Both the position numbers and the translations under genes were made by a program. The notes under the pieces are model-generated. The model searched no databases and was not told where the DNA came from. It saw only the letters and a program-made list of their open reading frames with translations. Shown here in pieces: positions 55,220 to 63,976 of a DNA stretch of 64,000 bases. Within the stretch, counting starts at the first letter, position 1; every line of letters starts with the position of its first letter. Origin of the DNA: Ferruginibacter sp. (GTDB lineage: Bacteria; Bacteroidota; Bacteroidia; Chitinophagales; Chitinophagaceae); the NCBI GenBank assembly GCA_013141115.1, contig JABFRP010000001.1, forward strand, positions 1 through 64,000, written 5' to 3'.

Positions 55220-56428
55220 ATGTTTAACAACTTAATTAAGCTAAAAACTAACCAACGAACAAATCAAATTGCGGCCTTAGTAATTTTTTTATTTTTTACT
55301 GTTTACTATTTCATTATTCTTTACCTGAGGGTTTCTACCGATATTCAGCCCCATGCTGCAGTAGCTTATTCATTTGCTGTAAATGACGATAAGCTTACTC
55401 CTAATTTTTTATATTTTGTTTTAGTAGCGCTATTGTCAGGATTTTCAAATTATTACCCGTTGTATTACGGGGCATCAATATTGCTGCTGGCAGGTGCCAT
55501 TACCGCAAAATTTTTATTAAATAACGGGTACTTAAACAAATATGCCCTGCTCGGCGATAATAAACTGCTTTCTTTTATACTTTCCTTTGCAATGCTATTT
55601 GTATTTGCATTGCCGGGTTTAAATTTTTTCGAGGTAAAGGATTTTTACCTGGGGCAGCTGGCGCCCAATGTATGGCACAATTCCACTGTTATTTTTTTGA
55701 TGCCATTTGCAATGTTGCTTTTCTTTAAGTCGTACGAATTGTTGGTTTTAAGCAAAACAGCGAAAAATAAAAATTTACTTGTTCAGGTTGGGGTATTGAT
55801 TGTTATCAATGTATTAATAAAGCCCAGCTTTCTCTTTACTTTACTGCCTTCCGTCTTTATTTTTTTTGTGTATAATAAATTATTCTCCCAGGGCAGTAGT
55901 AACAGGTTTGCTCATTTGCTGCCTTATATATTTGGACTGCTTTTTATAGCGGTGGAGTATTATATAATTTACCGGCTAGGTTACACCAGCAGCGTAACAT
56001 CAACGCAGGGAGAGACCTCCAAAGTTATTGTAGCCCCTTTTAAAGTATGGCAGCATTTTTCAAGCAATATTGTAATAGCAATAATTACCTCCCTTTTTTT
56101 TCCGTTGGTTTACCTGGCTGTTTCAAAAGGGCAGGTATTGAAAAATAAAATTGTTCAGTTTGCGGTATTAAATTTCGTGATTGGTTTAAGTATTTGGATA
56201 TTATTTGCAGAAGAAGGTGTACGGATGTTTCATGGTAATTTTTTTTGGCAGGTGGTAGTAACCTGTTATTTATTGTTTTTTTCTTTGCTGCTGCATTTTG
56301 CGGAGGATATTAAACTTAATAAAATCAATTATAAAAAACAACTGATAATTGGCGCAGCTTTTTTACTGCATTTTATTTGGGGTGCCTTTTATTGGTTGAA
56401 AATTATTATTTTTAATGGCTACAGCTGA
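55220..56428 (+). CDS. polytopic membrane protein of a glycan cluster
   Basis: A 402-residue protein with about ten hydrophobic helices and few polar loops, of the kind seen in GT-C glycosyltransferases or polysaccharide export genes. An Asp (STDIQPHAAVAYSF) in the first loop would fit a GT-C active site. Enzyme identity not established. It heads the glycan genes up to 60931, but a terminator overlaps its end. Confidence 0.65.
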   Translation: MFNNLIKLKTNQRTNQIAALVIFLFFTVYYFIILYLRVSTDIQPHAAVAYSFAVNDDKLTPNFLYFVLVALLSGFSNYYPLYYGASILLLAGAITAKFLLNNGYLNKYALLGDNKLLSFILSFAMLFVFALPGLNFFEVKDFYLGQLAPNVWHNSTVIFLMPFAMLLFFKSYELLVLSKTAKNKNLLVQVGVLIVINVLIKPSFLFTLLPSVFIFFVYNKLFSQGSSNRFAHLLPYIFGLLFIAVEYYIIYRLGYTSSVTSTQGETSKVIVAPFKVWQHFSSNIVIAIITSLFFPLVYLAVSKGQVLKNKIVQFAVLNFVIGLSIWILFAEEGVRMFHGNFFWQVVVTCYLLFFSLLLHFAEDIKLNKINYKKQLIIGAAFLLHFIWGAFYWLKIIIFNGYS

Positions 56429-56466
56429 TATACTGCAATTCCATTGCAGTATATCAGCTGTTTTTA
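56421..56466 (+). terminator. strong terminator overlapping the end of the membrane-protein gene
   Basis: Perfect 19-bp stem (56421-56439 with 56443-56461) and a 3-nt loop, then T-rich sequence. The stop codon of the preceding gene lies inside the stem. Confidence 0.85.
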
Positions 56467-56488
56467 TCGTAGTATTGAAATTATTTTT

Positions 56489-57409
56489 ATGTTAATCTCC
56501 ATTATTATTCCAGTTTACCAGGCCGAAAATATTCTTGAGGAATTAGTTAGCCGTATAAAAAAGTCTATGAAGTTTGCCCAGGGTGATTATCAATTGGTAC
56601 TGGTAGACGATGGCAGTGCAGACGCTTCTTGGCATCGTATAGAAAATATTTGTGCTACAGAAAAAAATATCAAGGCAATAAAACTCAGCAGAAATTTTGG
56701 ACAACACCATGCTATAACAGCAGGCTTGGATCACTGTACGGGAGAGAGGGTAGTAGTTATGGATTGCGATCTGCAGGATAATCCAGAGGAAATTCAAAGG
56801 CTTTATCAAAAAGCGCAGGAAGGATTTGAAATTGTTTTTGCCAGGCGCATTCATCGAAAGGATTCTTTTTCAAAAAAAATATTGTCTCGGATATTTTATA
56901 AATTGTTTAGTTACTTAACTGGTATAAAGTATGATGGTAAAATAGGGAATTTTGGTATCTATAGTATGAAGGTTATTGATACACTAAAAAGAATGAAAGA
57001 GCCTTTACGGGCATTTTCCCCAATGGTAAGATGGGTTGGGTTTAGTAAAGCTTTTATAGATGTGGAGCATAGTGAACGTTATAAAGGTAAATCAACCTAT
57101 AACTATGGTAAAATTATTACGCTGGCATCCGATATCATTTTATCTTACTCAGATAAACCTTTAAGGTTAATTGTAAGGCTGGGGTTTTTAATTTCATGTA
57201 TTTCTTTTTTTGTAGGTATATATTATTTCATTCAATATCTGGCAGGAAGAATATTTGTTTCGGGTTATACCAGTATAATTATATCAATATGGTTTTTAGG
57301 AGGGTTGATGATTTTGAATTTGGGCGTTTTGGGTTTGTATATCTCAAAAATATTTACAGGTATTAAAGACAGGCCTTTGTATATTATTGACAAAACAATA
57401 AATTTTTAA
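56489..57409 (+). CDS. family 2 glycosyltransferase, polyprenyl-phosphate sugar type
   Basis: A 306-residue GT2 of the DPM1/GtrB/ArnC type: SIIIPVYQAENILEEL, LVDDGSADASWHRI, KLSRNFGQHHAITAGL, VMDCDLQDNPEEI (DxD-like site), then two C-terminal transmembrane helices (LIVRLGFLISCISFFVG and SIWFLGGLMILNLGVLG). It would transfer a sugar to undecaprenyl phosphate. ATG 56489 is the natural start. Confidence 0.9.
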   Translation: MLISIIIPVYQAENILEELVSRIKKSMKFAQGDYQLVLVDDGSADASWHRIENICATEKNIKAIKLSRNFGQHHAITAGLDHCTGERVVVMDCDLQDNPEEIQRLYQKAQEGFEIVFARRIHRKDSFSKKILSRIFYKLFSYLTGIKYDGKIGNFGIYSMKVIDTLKRMKEPLRAFSPMVRWVGFSKAFIDVEHSERYKGKSTYNYGKIITLASDIILSYSDKPLRLIVRLGFLISCISFFVGIYYFIQYLAGRIFVSGYTSIIISIWFLGGLMILNLGVLGLYISKIFTGIKDRPLYIIDKTINF

Positions 57410-58201
57410 ATGTTGTTTACAAATATTAATGCTGAAGAAATTGTGTTAGGCAAAAACGTTGTGATAGAACCAACGGCAAGGATAACCGGTGTAAATGGTA
57501 AAGCAAAAAAAATTATCATAGGTGATAATGTTTACATTGGCCAGGATGTTCAGATCATTTGTAATGAATTTTCTGTACAGGATTACACTAAAATTCATCA
57601 TCACACCAATCTTCATGGTGAACAACCACTTTGTATTGGTTATAATTGCTGGATAGGGCAGTATTCTATTATTGATTCAATGGGAGGGGCTACAATAGGC
57701 AATAATTGTGGCATTGGAGCACATTCGCAACTGTGGTCGCACATAAGGTATGGCGATACTTTAGAAGGTTGTCAGTTTAAGAGCGAAGCTCCATTAGTAG
57801 TTGGCAATGATGTTTGGTTCGTTGGTCATTGTATTGTATCGCCTATAGTTGCAGAAGATAAATCGATGGCACTGGCTGGTTCTGTGATAACGCATAACAT
57901 GAAGTACAATGAAATATATGCAGGTACTCCTGCAAAATCAATATCGGATAAAGTTGGTATGCAGTTTAAGCCTGTTACAATAGAAGAAAAGCTGGAGAAG
58001 ATGAATGCTTACATAAAGGAATGGGGCGGGCCTGTAGAAAAAATTAAGATTATTAGTGAAAGTAAAAGTGAAAATCTGCAGGATGATATTTCATATTTTA
58101 ATGTAACTGAAAGAACGTACACAAAAAAACAAACATTTGAGGAAATAAGTTTTATTAAATTTCTTTTACCGCACAGAGCAAAATTTATTCCCGGCAAATA
58201 A
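57410..58201 (+). CDS. left-handed beta-helix (hexapeptide) acyltransferase
   Basis: A 263-residue protein with hexapeptide repeats (IIIGDNVYIGQDVQI, CIGYNCWIGQYSII, ATIGNNCGIGAHSQL, VVGNDVWFVGHCIV) and the typical YAGTPAKSI end. Likely acetylates an amino-sugar. It starts right after the GT2 stop and precedes the WecE-like aminotransferase, fitting synthesis of an N-acylated deoxy-amino-sugar. Confidence 0.88.
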   Translation: MLFTNINAEEIVLGKNVVIEPTARITGVNGKAKKIIIGDNVYIGQDVQIICNEFSVQDYTKIHHHTNLHGEQPLCIGYNCWIGQYSIIDSMGGATIGNNCGIGAHSQLWSHIRYGDTLEGCQFKSEAPLVVGNDVWFVGHCIVSPIVAEDKSMALAGSVITHNMKYNEIYAGTPAKSISDKVGMQFKPVTIEEKLEKMNAYIKEWGGPVEKIKIISESKSENLQDDISYFNVTERTYTKKQTFEEISFIKFLLPHRAKFIPGK

Positions 58202-58216
58202 AAAATCGTTCGCTTA

Positions 58217-59365
58217 ATGTTAAGTATACCACATAGCAAGCCATACATAACCGGCAACGAATTTCAATACATTGAAAGTGCTATTTCAAATCGGCACCTT
58301 TCCGGCAATGGCAAATACACCAATCTTTGTCAGCATTTTTTTAAAGAAAAATACGGGTTTAAAAAATGTTTGCTCACCACATCATGTACCGATGCTTTGG
58401 AGATGTGTGCTATACTGCTTGATATTAAACCCGGCGATGAAGTAATAATGCCTTCGTTCACTTTTGTTTCTACAGCCAATGCATTTATATTAAGAGGAGC
58501 AAAAATTGTTTTGGCAGATAGCAATTTGCTTAATCCTAATATTGAAGAAAGTGATATTGAAAAACTAATTACAAAAAATACAAAAGCAATTGTGGTGGTA
58601 CATTATGCAGGAATAGCCTGCAATATGGAAGCAATAATGGCAATTGCCAATAAGCATCAAGTATTTGTGATAGAGGATGCAGCACAGGCAATTGATAGTT
58701 TTTTTACTGATTCTGTTGGTGAAAAAAAAATATTGGGAAGTATTGGGCACTTAGCTGCATTTTCTTTTCATGAGTCAAAAAATATTCAATGTGGGGAAGG
58801 GGGATTACTGGTAATTAATGATGAAAGATTTAACGCTCGGTCAGAAATTATTTGGGAAAAGGGTACTAACAGAGCAGCTTTTTTTAGAGGCGAAGTAGAC
58901 AAATATAACTGGGTGGATGTGGGTTCTTCCTTTTTACCTTCAGAAATAACAGCTGCTTTTTTATATGCTCAGTTGTTGGCGTTGGATGATATACAAATGA
59001 AGAGAAAAGAAAATTGGCAATTATATTATGAAGGCTTGTTGCCGCTTCAGGCAAATCAAAAAATTGGGTTGCCCTATATCCCGGATTATGCAACTAATAA
59101 TGCACATATATTTTATGTGCTATGCAAAAGTTTGGAACAACGGGACGAATTGATTTTGTTTTTAAAAAAAGCAGGAGTACAATTAATGTTTCACTATCCG
59201 GGGTTGCATACAAGTCCTTTTTATTTACACAACCAGGAGTATGTGACTGTATTGGAAAATGCAGAACAGTTTTCAGATTGTTTAGTTCGCCTGCCTTTAT
59301 ATGTTGAACTTGATAGTGAGAAAATAAATTTTATTATTCGGTTGATCTACGAATTTTTCGAATAA
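58217..59365 (+). CDS. DegT/DnrJ/EryC1 sugar aminotransferase, WecE/RffA-like
   Basis: A 382-residue PLP aminotransferase of nucleotide-sugar biosynthesis. SFTFVSTANAFILRGA, IEDAAQAIDSFF, PLP lysine in SFHESKNIQCGEGG, and EKGTNRAAFFRGEVDKYNWV as in dTDP-4-amino-4,6-dideoxygalactose transaminase. It provides the amino group later acylated by the hexapeptide enzyme upstream. Confidence 0.9.
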   Translation: MLSIPHSKPYITGNEFQYIESAISNRHLSGNGKYTNLCQHFFKEKYGFKKCLLTTSCTDALEMCAILLDIKPGDEVIMPSFTFVSTANAFILRGAKIVLADSNLLNPNIEESDIEKLITKNTKAIVVVHYAGIACNMEAIMAIANKHQVFVIEDAAQAIDSFFTDSVGEKKILGSIGHLAAFSFHESKNIQCGEGGLLVINDERFNARSEIIWEKGTNRAAFFRGEVDKYNWVDVGSSFLPSEITAAFLYAQLLALDDIQMKRKENWQLYYEGLLPLQANQKIGLPYIPDYATNNAHIFYVLCKSLEQRDELILFLKKAGVQLMFHYPGLHTSPFYLHNQEYVTVLENAEQFSDCLVRLPLYVELDSEKINFIIRLIYEFFE

Positions 59366-59374
59366 ATTTTGTTA

Positions 59375-60931
59375 ATGAAGAACCAGCCCGCCATAAACTA
59401 CCGATATACTTATTTACTTATTCTGGTTATTGCAGCCATTGCGCTTTCGGTGGCTGTTAACGATCTTTTCTTTTTTGACGAGGATGTTTTTGTGATAGGC
59501 GGCAATGGTGTTTTTTTACAAAATTTGTGGCAGCGGTCTGTTATTGTAAAACTTACTTTTATAGCAGATAATTTTATATGGGCTAAAAACCCTGTTGGTT
59601 ACCACTATACAAACCTTATTTTACACCTTGCCAATGCAATACTCGCTTTATCGGTATTAAAGCAATTACTTAAGTTAATTTCAAATTATGTTAGCAAGTT
59701 TCAGCAAATTGCAACTCAATATATATTCTTCATTTTATTTTTAATAAGCCCAGTACATAGTGAGCCCTTGTGTTATATTCTGGCACGAGGAGGTTCTGTG
59801 GTTGCATTTTTTTCATTGTTGTCGGTTTTGTTTTTCTTTAAATCGAATTACACTAATAAATTACTTCTTTTTTTTAGTGTAGTAAGTTTTTTATTCGCAC
59901 TATTTTCTTACGAGGTAAGCTGGATGGTGCCTTTTGTTATTTTAAGTATAGTTGTTTTCAGTAATTATATTAAAGGCGAATCAATTGTTAAAAAAGCATG
60001 GGTTGCTATTCCATATTTTTTAGTGTTTGCAATATGGTTTATTGTTAAGGTTGTTGTTATTGATAAAATGGTGGTTTCAGATTATAAAGATGAAGATCTT
60101 TTTAGTATAGGATTTGCCACTATGGTTAAAAATAGCAGTGTTTTGTTTCTTCGTAATTTTATTCCTCCTTTTAAAAATGCGATTATTTTTTTATCGGTAA
60201 GTATTGTTTTTATCGTAACACTTTTTATTGGATTGTTTTTATTGTATAAAAAACACAGGCAAATATTTTATTTCTCCGTGTTATTAATTATTCTCACTGT
60301 TTTCGGTTACGCAGCTACAGTGGTCTTTGGTATTGATTCTCATGATTCAGAATCAGAAAGATATGTTTACTTCTCCTCTGTATTTGCTTTAATGCTTTTA
60401 TCAGTTTTAATAGCGGCTTTAATTAGAAATAAAGTGGCGTTTTTTGCAGTATTGTTAACTCTATGTTGTTGCTACTGTGCCTCTCTTTTTACAACAATAA
60501 ATAGCTATAGGGCTGCGGGCAATTTTTCAAAAATGTACCTCCAGCAAATTGATAAAAAAATAAATACTAACAGCTCTGTTTTTTTTGTAAATATGCCTTC
60601 CCAGCATAATGGCGCTTTATTATTCAGGGCAAAAAGCAGAATAGGCGGTAATACAAATGATAGTATAAGTGTAATGCAGGAGTACTTAAGTTATTTGTAT
60701 AATAAAAGCAATGTTTGCATTACGCTTTCCTCAAAAGAATTGTGCAAGGTGCCGGAGCGTTTAACCGTATTGGAAAAGCCTGTTGACAGTATCTTCACTT
60801 TCTTTCCTGAAATAAAGTTTAACAAGCAAGATTTAAGAATTACCGCTGAAAAAAGTAATAGCTTCTCTTTTGAAAAGAATAACAGTATTGTAGTAGCGCT
60901 GCAAGATAGTGTGCTGTATTTTTTTAAATAG
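59375..60931 (+). CDS. polytopic membrane protein, GT-C-like
   Basis: A 518-residue protein with about ten hydrophobic helices. NPVGYHYTNLILHLANAILA recalls membrane O-glycosyltransferases of the TMTC/GT-C kind. FFDEDVF in the first loop may be the acidic catalytic motif. The C-terminal 100 residues are soluble. It likely builds or transfers the surface glycan encoded here. It overlaps the convergent riboflavin synthase gene by 8 bp. Confidence 0.7.
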   Translation: MKNQPAINYRYTYLLILVIAAIALSVAVNDLFFFDEDVFVIGGNGVFLQNLWQRSVIVKLTFIADNFIWAKNPVGYHYTNLILHLANAILALSVLKQLLKLISNYVSKFQQIATQYIFFILFLISPVHSEPLCYILARGGSVVAFFSLLSVLFFFKSNYTNKLLLFFSVVSFLFALFSYEVSWMVPFVILSIVVFSNYIKGESIVKKAWVAIPYFLVFAIWFIVKVVVIDKMVVSDYKDEDLFSIGFATMVKNSSVLFLRNFIPPFKNAIIFLSVSIVFIVTLFIGLFLLYKKHRQIFYFSVLLIILTVFGYAATVVFGIDSHDSESERYVYFSSVFALMLLSVLIAALIRNKVAFFAVLLTLCCCYCASLFTTINSYRAAGNFSKMYLQQIDKKINTNSSVFFVNMPSQHNGALLFRAKSRIGGNTNDSISVMQEYLSYLYNKSNVCITLSSKELCKVPERLTVLEKPVDSIFTFFPEIKFNKQDLRITAEKSNSFSFEKNNSIVVALQDSVLYFFK

Positions 60932-61520
60932 CTGTTTGTTGTTGCAGCATACGTTGTACATATTTGCCCAAAATATCAAACTCTACATTTACTTTACTGC
61001 CGGTTTTTAATGTTTTAATGTTCGTATGCTCGTATGTGTAAGGGATAATGGCCACACTGAAACTATTGCTACCAACATTAAAAAGCGTAAGGCTGATTCC
61101 ATTTAAACTGATAGAGCCCTTCTCAATTACTAGTGTGCTGAATGTTGTTGGAAAAGTAAAGCTATATTCCCAGCTGCCTTCTTTTTGAACTACATTAGTG
61201 CATTCGGCAACCGCATCCACATGCCCCTGAACAATATGTCCATCAAGTCTTCCATTCAGCGGCATGCATCTTTCTAAATTTACTATCGAACCTTGTTGCA
61301 GTTGTCCCAAATTTGTTTTTACAAGGGTTTCTTCTATGGCCGTTACCCTGTGAGTGCCATTAGAAATTTCTTCCACAGTAAGGCAAACGCCGCTGTGGCT
61401 AAGGCTTTGGTCAATCTTTAATTCATTGGAAAGAGGAGAAGTGATCCAAAAAATTTTATTGGTTCCGTTACTTATGATCTCTTTTATTGTGCCTGTATTT
61501 TCAATTATCCCTGTAAACAT
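60924..61520 (-). CDS. ribE: riboflavin synthase alpha chain
   Basis: A 198-residue enzyme dismutating two lumazines into riboflavin. Two homologous barrel halves, each with the lumazine-binding pattern: MFTGIIENTGTI and SHSGVCLTVEEI in the first, DGHIVQGHVDAVAEC and EKGSISLNGISLTL in the second. Length and motifs are complete. Confidence 0.96.
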   Translation of the reverse strand: MFTGIIENTGTIKEIISNGTNKIFWITSPLSNELKIDQSLSHSGVCLTVEEISNGTHRVTAIEETLVKTNLGQLQQGSIVNLERCMPLNGRLDGHIVQGHVDAVAECTNVVQKEGSWEYSFTFPTTFSTLVIEKGSISLNGISLTLFNVGSNSFSVAIIPYTYEHTNIKTLKTGSKVNVEFDILGKYVQRMLQQQTAI

Positions 61521-61572
61521 GCCGCAAATTTCGGAATTTGTTACAAGATTTTCGTTTTTTAAATATTTCTGC

Positions 61573-61580
61573 TATCTTTG
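61573..61580 (+). promoter_or_regulatory. -7 box of rpsU
   Basis: TATCTTTG fits TAnnTTTG; it lies 55 bases before the ATG, leaving a leader that carries the Shine-Dalgarno. Confidence 0.5.
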
Positions 61581-61617
61581 CGGCCCTGCTTTAATAAAGG
61601 CAGTATTTAAATCACCT

Positions 61618-61626
61618 AAAGGAGGT
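61618..61626 (+). promoter_or_regulatory. strong Shine-Dalgarno of rpsU
   Basis: AAAGGAGGT is a near-full complement of the 16S tail, 9 bases before ATG 61636. Other genes of this window lack such a site. In Bacteroidota the tail is normally hidden on the ribosome by bS21 and partners, and rpsU keeps a strong site for autoregulation. Confidence 0.85.
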
Positions 61627-61635
61627 ATATATAAT

Positions 61636-61830
61636 ATGTTAATTATCGACTCAAAAGATTGCGAAAACATCGACAAAGCGCTTAAGAAGTACAAAAAGAA
61701 ATTTGAAAAAAGTAAAATTTTGTTACAATTAAGAGACAGGCAGGCTTTCACCAAGCCATCTGTTAGGCGTCGTAAAGAAGTTTTAAAAGCAATTTACAAG
61801 GATCAGGTAACTGCCGGTAAATTCGATTAA
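61636..61830 (+). CDS. rpsU: 30S ribosomal protein S21
   Basis: A 64-residue basic protein (DSKDCENIDKALKKYKKKF..., KPSVRRRKEVLKAIYK) matching bS21. The open frame extends upstream, but ATG 61636 with its Shine-Dalgarno is the clear start. It is followed by a strong terminator. Confidence 0.96.
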   Translation: MLIIDSKDCENIDKALKKYKKKFEKSKILLQLRDRQAFTKPSVRRRKEVLKAIYKDQVTAGKFD

Positions 61831-61853
61831 AAAAGTAATACAACAATATATTC

Positions 61854-61895
61854 AACTGATACCCGGTTATTGTAACTTCGGGTATCAGTTTTTTT
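61854..61895 (+). terminator. terminator after rpsU, abutting the next start codon
   Basis: Perfect 12-bp stem (AACTGATACCCG 61854-61865 and complement 61879-61890) and a T tract ending at 61895. The recombinase ATG is the next base. Confidence 0.88.
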
Positions 61896-62801
61896 ATGTC
61901 CATAACCACCAATCCCAAAGCGCTACAAGGTTTTCTGGATTACCTGAAATTTCAAAAAAGGTATTCGCAGCATACTATCATATCTTATCAAACCGACCTT
62001 ACAGCTTTTTTTGACTTTATACAATTAACATTTGGCAATACGGAACTGTCTGATATAAAGGCCAGCTTTGTTCGTACCTGGCTGGCAAGTTTAAAAGAAC
62101 AAGGGATAGCGGCAAAGTCCATTAACCGAAAAATATCAACACTTAAATCTTTTTTTAAGTACCAGCTTAAAGAAGAAACAGTAGCTGTAAGCCCAATGGC
62201 TACCATTATTTCACCCAAAATGAATAAGCGGTTGCCCCAGTTTGTGGAAAAGGCTGATATCAATACCTTATTTTCTTATGTAGAATTTCCGGATGACTGG
62301 CAGGGAAAAACGGACAGGATTTTACTGCAATTATTGTACAACACCGGCATAAGGCAGGCGGAATTGGTGTCGTTAAAAGAAAGCCAAATAGATAGTTATA
62401 AAACATCAATAAAAGTATTGGGTAAAGGAAATAAGGAAAGAATAATTCCCATAAGTACAGAACTGTTGCTTCAATTAAAAGAATATATAACTTGTAAAAG
62501 AAAAGATTTTGAAAAATACGATGCGGAAGTTTTATTGATTAACGAAAAAGGGAAGAAGCTTTATCCCAAATACGTGTATAATGCGGTAAAAAAATACCTT
62601 AGCAAAATCACTACCATCAGCAAAAAAAGTCCGCATGTGTTACGGCATACTTTTGCAACGCATTTAATGAATAATGGGGCCGATTTAAATGCTGTAAAAG
62701 AATTGTTGGGTCATAGTAGTCTTGCAGCCACACAGATTTATACACATAATTCTATAGAAAAGTTAAAGGATATACATAAAAAAGCACACCCTAAGGCTTG
62801 A
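61896..62801 (+). CDS. xerC: XerC/XerD-type tyrosine recombinase
   Basis: A 301-residue site-specific recombinase for chromosome dimer resolution. SAM-like N-terminal domain (about 1-95), catalytic domain with Arg in YNTGIRQAELV, Lys in VLGKGNKER, HVLRHTFATHL, LLGHSSLAATQ and Tyr in QIYTHNS. XerC and XerD cannot be told apart here. ATG 61896 directly follows the rpsU terminator's T tract, so expression needs read-through or an unseen promoter inside the hairpin region. Confidence 0.9.
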   Translation: MSITTNPKALQGFLDYLKFQKRYSQHTIISYQTDLTAFFDFIQLTFGNTELSDIKASFVRTWLASLKEQGIAAKSINRKISTLKSFFKYQLKEETVAVSPMATIISPKMNKRLPQFVEKADINTLFSYVEFPDDWQGKTDRILLQLLYNTGIRQAELVSLKESQIDSYKTSIKVLGKGNKERIIPISTELLLQLKEYITCKRKDFEKYDAEVLLINEKGKKLYPKYVYNAVKKYLSKITTISKKSPHVLRHTFATHLMNNGADLNAVKELLGHSSLAATQIYTHNSIEKLKDIHKKAHPKA

Positions 62802-62864
62802 TTTTTTTGTACCTGTTTTTAATGATTAAACGCTTTTAAAAATTAACAAGCCGCTTGTAAAATT

Positions 62865-62872
62865 TAATTTTG
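62865..62872 (+). promoter_or_regulatory. -7 box of hpf
   Basis: TAATTTTG fits TAnnTTTG; the leader to the ATG would be about 130 bases. Confidence 0.4.
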
Positions 62873-63003
62873 TAAAGTACGTTTCTATTGTTAACTTCAT
62901 TACAGCAAAATAAAACCAGTATAAACCTCAAAAGATTGCCTATGTTTTAAGTGTACCTAAACAAGTTCTTTCACATAATTTTTCACAGATTAAAATCAGA
63001 AGT

Positions 63004-63303
63004 ATGAACGTAAACATTCAAACTGTGCATTTTGACGCAGATTCAAAGTTGGTATCTTATATAGAGAAAAAAGTGGCCAAGCTAACGCAGTTTCACGACA
63101 GGATTACCAAAGTTGATGTGTATTTAAAGTTGGATAACGTAGTGCACAACATTAAGGACAAGATAGCCGAAATAAAAGTTCACATTCCACGCTACGAGTT
63201 TTTTGTAAAGCAATCGTCCAAATCATTTGAAGAAAGTTTTGATACGGCATTAGATTCAGTCATCACTCAAATAAAAAGAAAAAAAGATAAACAGGCAGCA
63301 TAA
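63004..63303 (+). CDS. hpf: ribosome hibernation-promoting factor (HPF/YfiA)
   Basis: A 99-residue short HPF/YfiA-type protein: N-terminal VNIQTVHFDADSKLVSYIEKK, central VDVYLKLDN, and FEESFDTALDSVITQIKRKKDK at the end. It binds idle ribosomes in stationary phase. It is followed by a terminator and then tRNA genes. Confidence 0.93.
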   Translation: MNVNIQTVHFDADSKLVSYIEKKVAKLTQFHDRITKVDVYLKLDNVVHNIKDKIAEIKVHIPRYEFFVKQSSKSFEESFDTALDSVITQIKRKKDKQAA

Positions 63304-63322
63304 AAAACTTAATAAAACAACA

Positions 63323-63350
63323 AAATCCCGCCACCCGGCGGGATTTTTAT
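63323..63350 (+). terminator. rho-independent terminator after hpf
   Basis: Stem AAATCCCGCC/GGCGGGATTT with loop ACCC and T-rich tail. Confidence 0.9.
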
Positions 63351-63507
63351 TTCCGGGTTATTCACATTTTACAAATCAGTTGTAAAAAATTCCTTTTCAA
63401 AATTTTTGTATTAATCATTTTCACTTACCTTTGCCTTCCGAAAAAATGGAGGGTACATTTTTGTGTCTTCATTGTAAAGGAAGTTCTTAATAAAAGAAAC
63501 ATAATAA

Positions 63508-63580
63508 GCCGAAGTAGCTCAGTTGGTAGAGCAGCTGATTTGTAATCAGCAGGTCGGGGGTTCGACTCCCTTCTTCGGCT
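63508..63580 (+). tRNA. tRNA-Thr (anticodon TGT)
   Basis: A 73-nt cloverleaf: acceptor GCCGAAG/CTTCGGC, D arm GCTC/GAGC, anticodon arm CTGAT-TTGTAA-TCAG region with TGT, T arm with GTTCGAC, discriminator T. CCA is not encoded. Confidence 0.95.
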
Positions 63581-63588
63581 CAGGATGA

Positions 63589-63665
63589 TTAACTGGTTTA
63601 TTGGTTAATTTGTTGCGTAAGTTGGGGGCAATCCTAATAAACTGATCAACCAATAAACCAATTAA
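63589..63665. repeat. inverted repeat in the Thr-Tyr tRNA spacer
   Basis: Arms of 21 nt (63589-63609 and 63645-63665) match with two mismatches around the core CTGGTTTATTGG. It may fold between the two tRNAs as a processing or stability signal. Confidence 0.6.
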
Positions 63666-63674
63666 CTAAAACAA

Positions 63675-63757
<83 letters not shown>

Positions 63758-63872
63758 CTAAGCATAATTAGCTAATTCGATGATGTGCTAATATGCTAAT
63801 TGGAAAGTTCTTTTAAATGTCCTGGGTTTTAATTAGCAAATTGGCTAATCATTACATCAGCAAATTGTATTA
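63758..63872. repeat. imperfect inverted repeats in the Tyr-Gly tRNA spacer
   Basis: The spacer is built of repeated GCTAAT/ATTAGC words: GATGATGTGCTAATATGC near 63778-63800 and its imperfect complement near 63832-63860 could pair into a long stem. It is structurally like the Thr-Tyr spacer but with a different sequence. Confidence 0.5.
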
Positions 63873-63945
63873 GCGGAAGTAGCTCATTTGGTAGAGCGGT
63901 AGCCTTCCAAGCTTCAGGTGGCCGGTTCGAGCCCGGTCTTCCGCT
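63873..63945 (+). tRNA. tRNA-Gly (anticodon TCC), one T-T mismatch in the anticodon stem
   Basis: A 73-nt cloverleaf: acceptor GCGGAAG/CTTCCGC, D arm GCTC/GAGC, anticodon arm GTAGC-CTTCCAA-GCTTC with TCC. The second stem pair is T-T instead of a Watson-Crick pair. T arm GCCGG-TTCGAGC-CCGGT, discriminator T. Confidence 0.9.
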
Positions 63946-63976
63946 CTTTTTTGTACCATAAAGGTGGTGCTTATCA

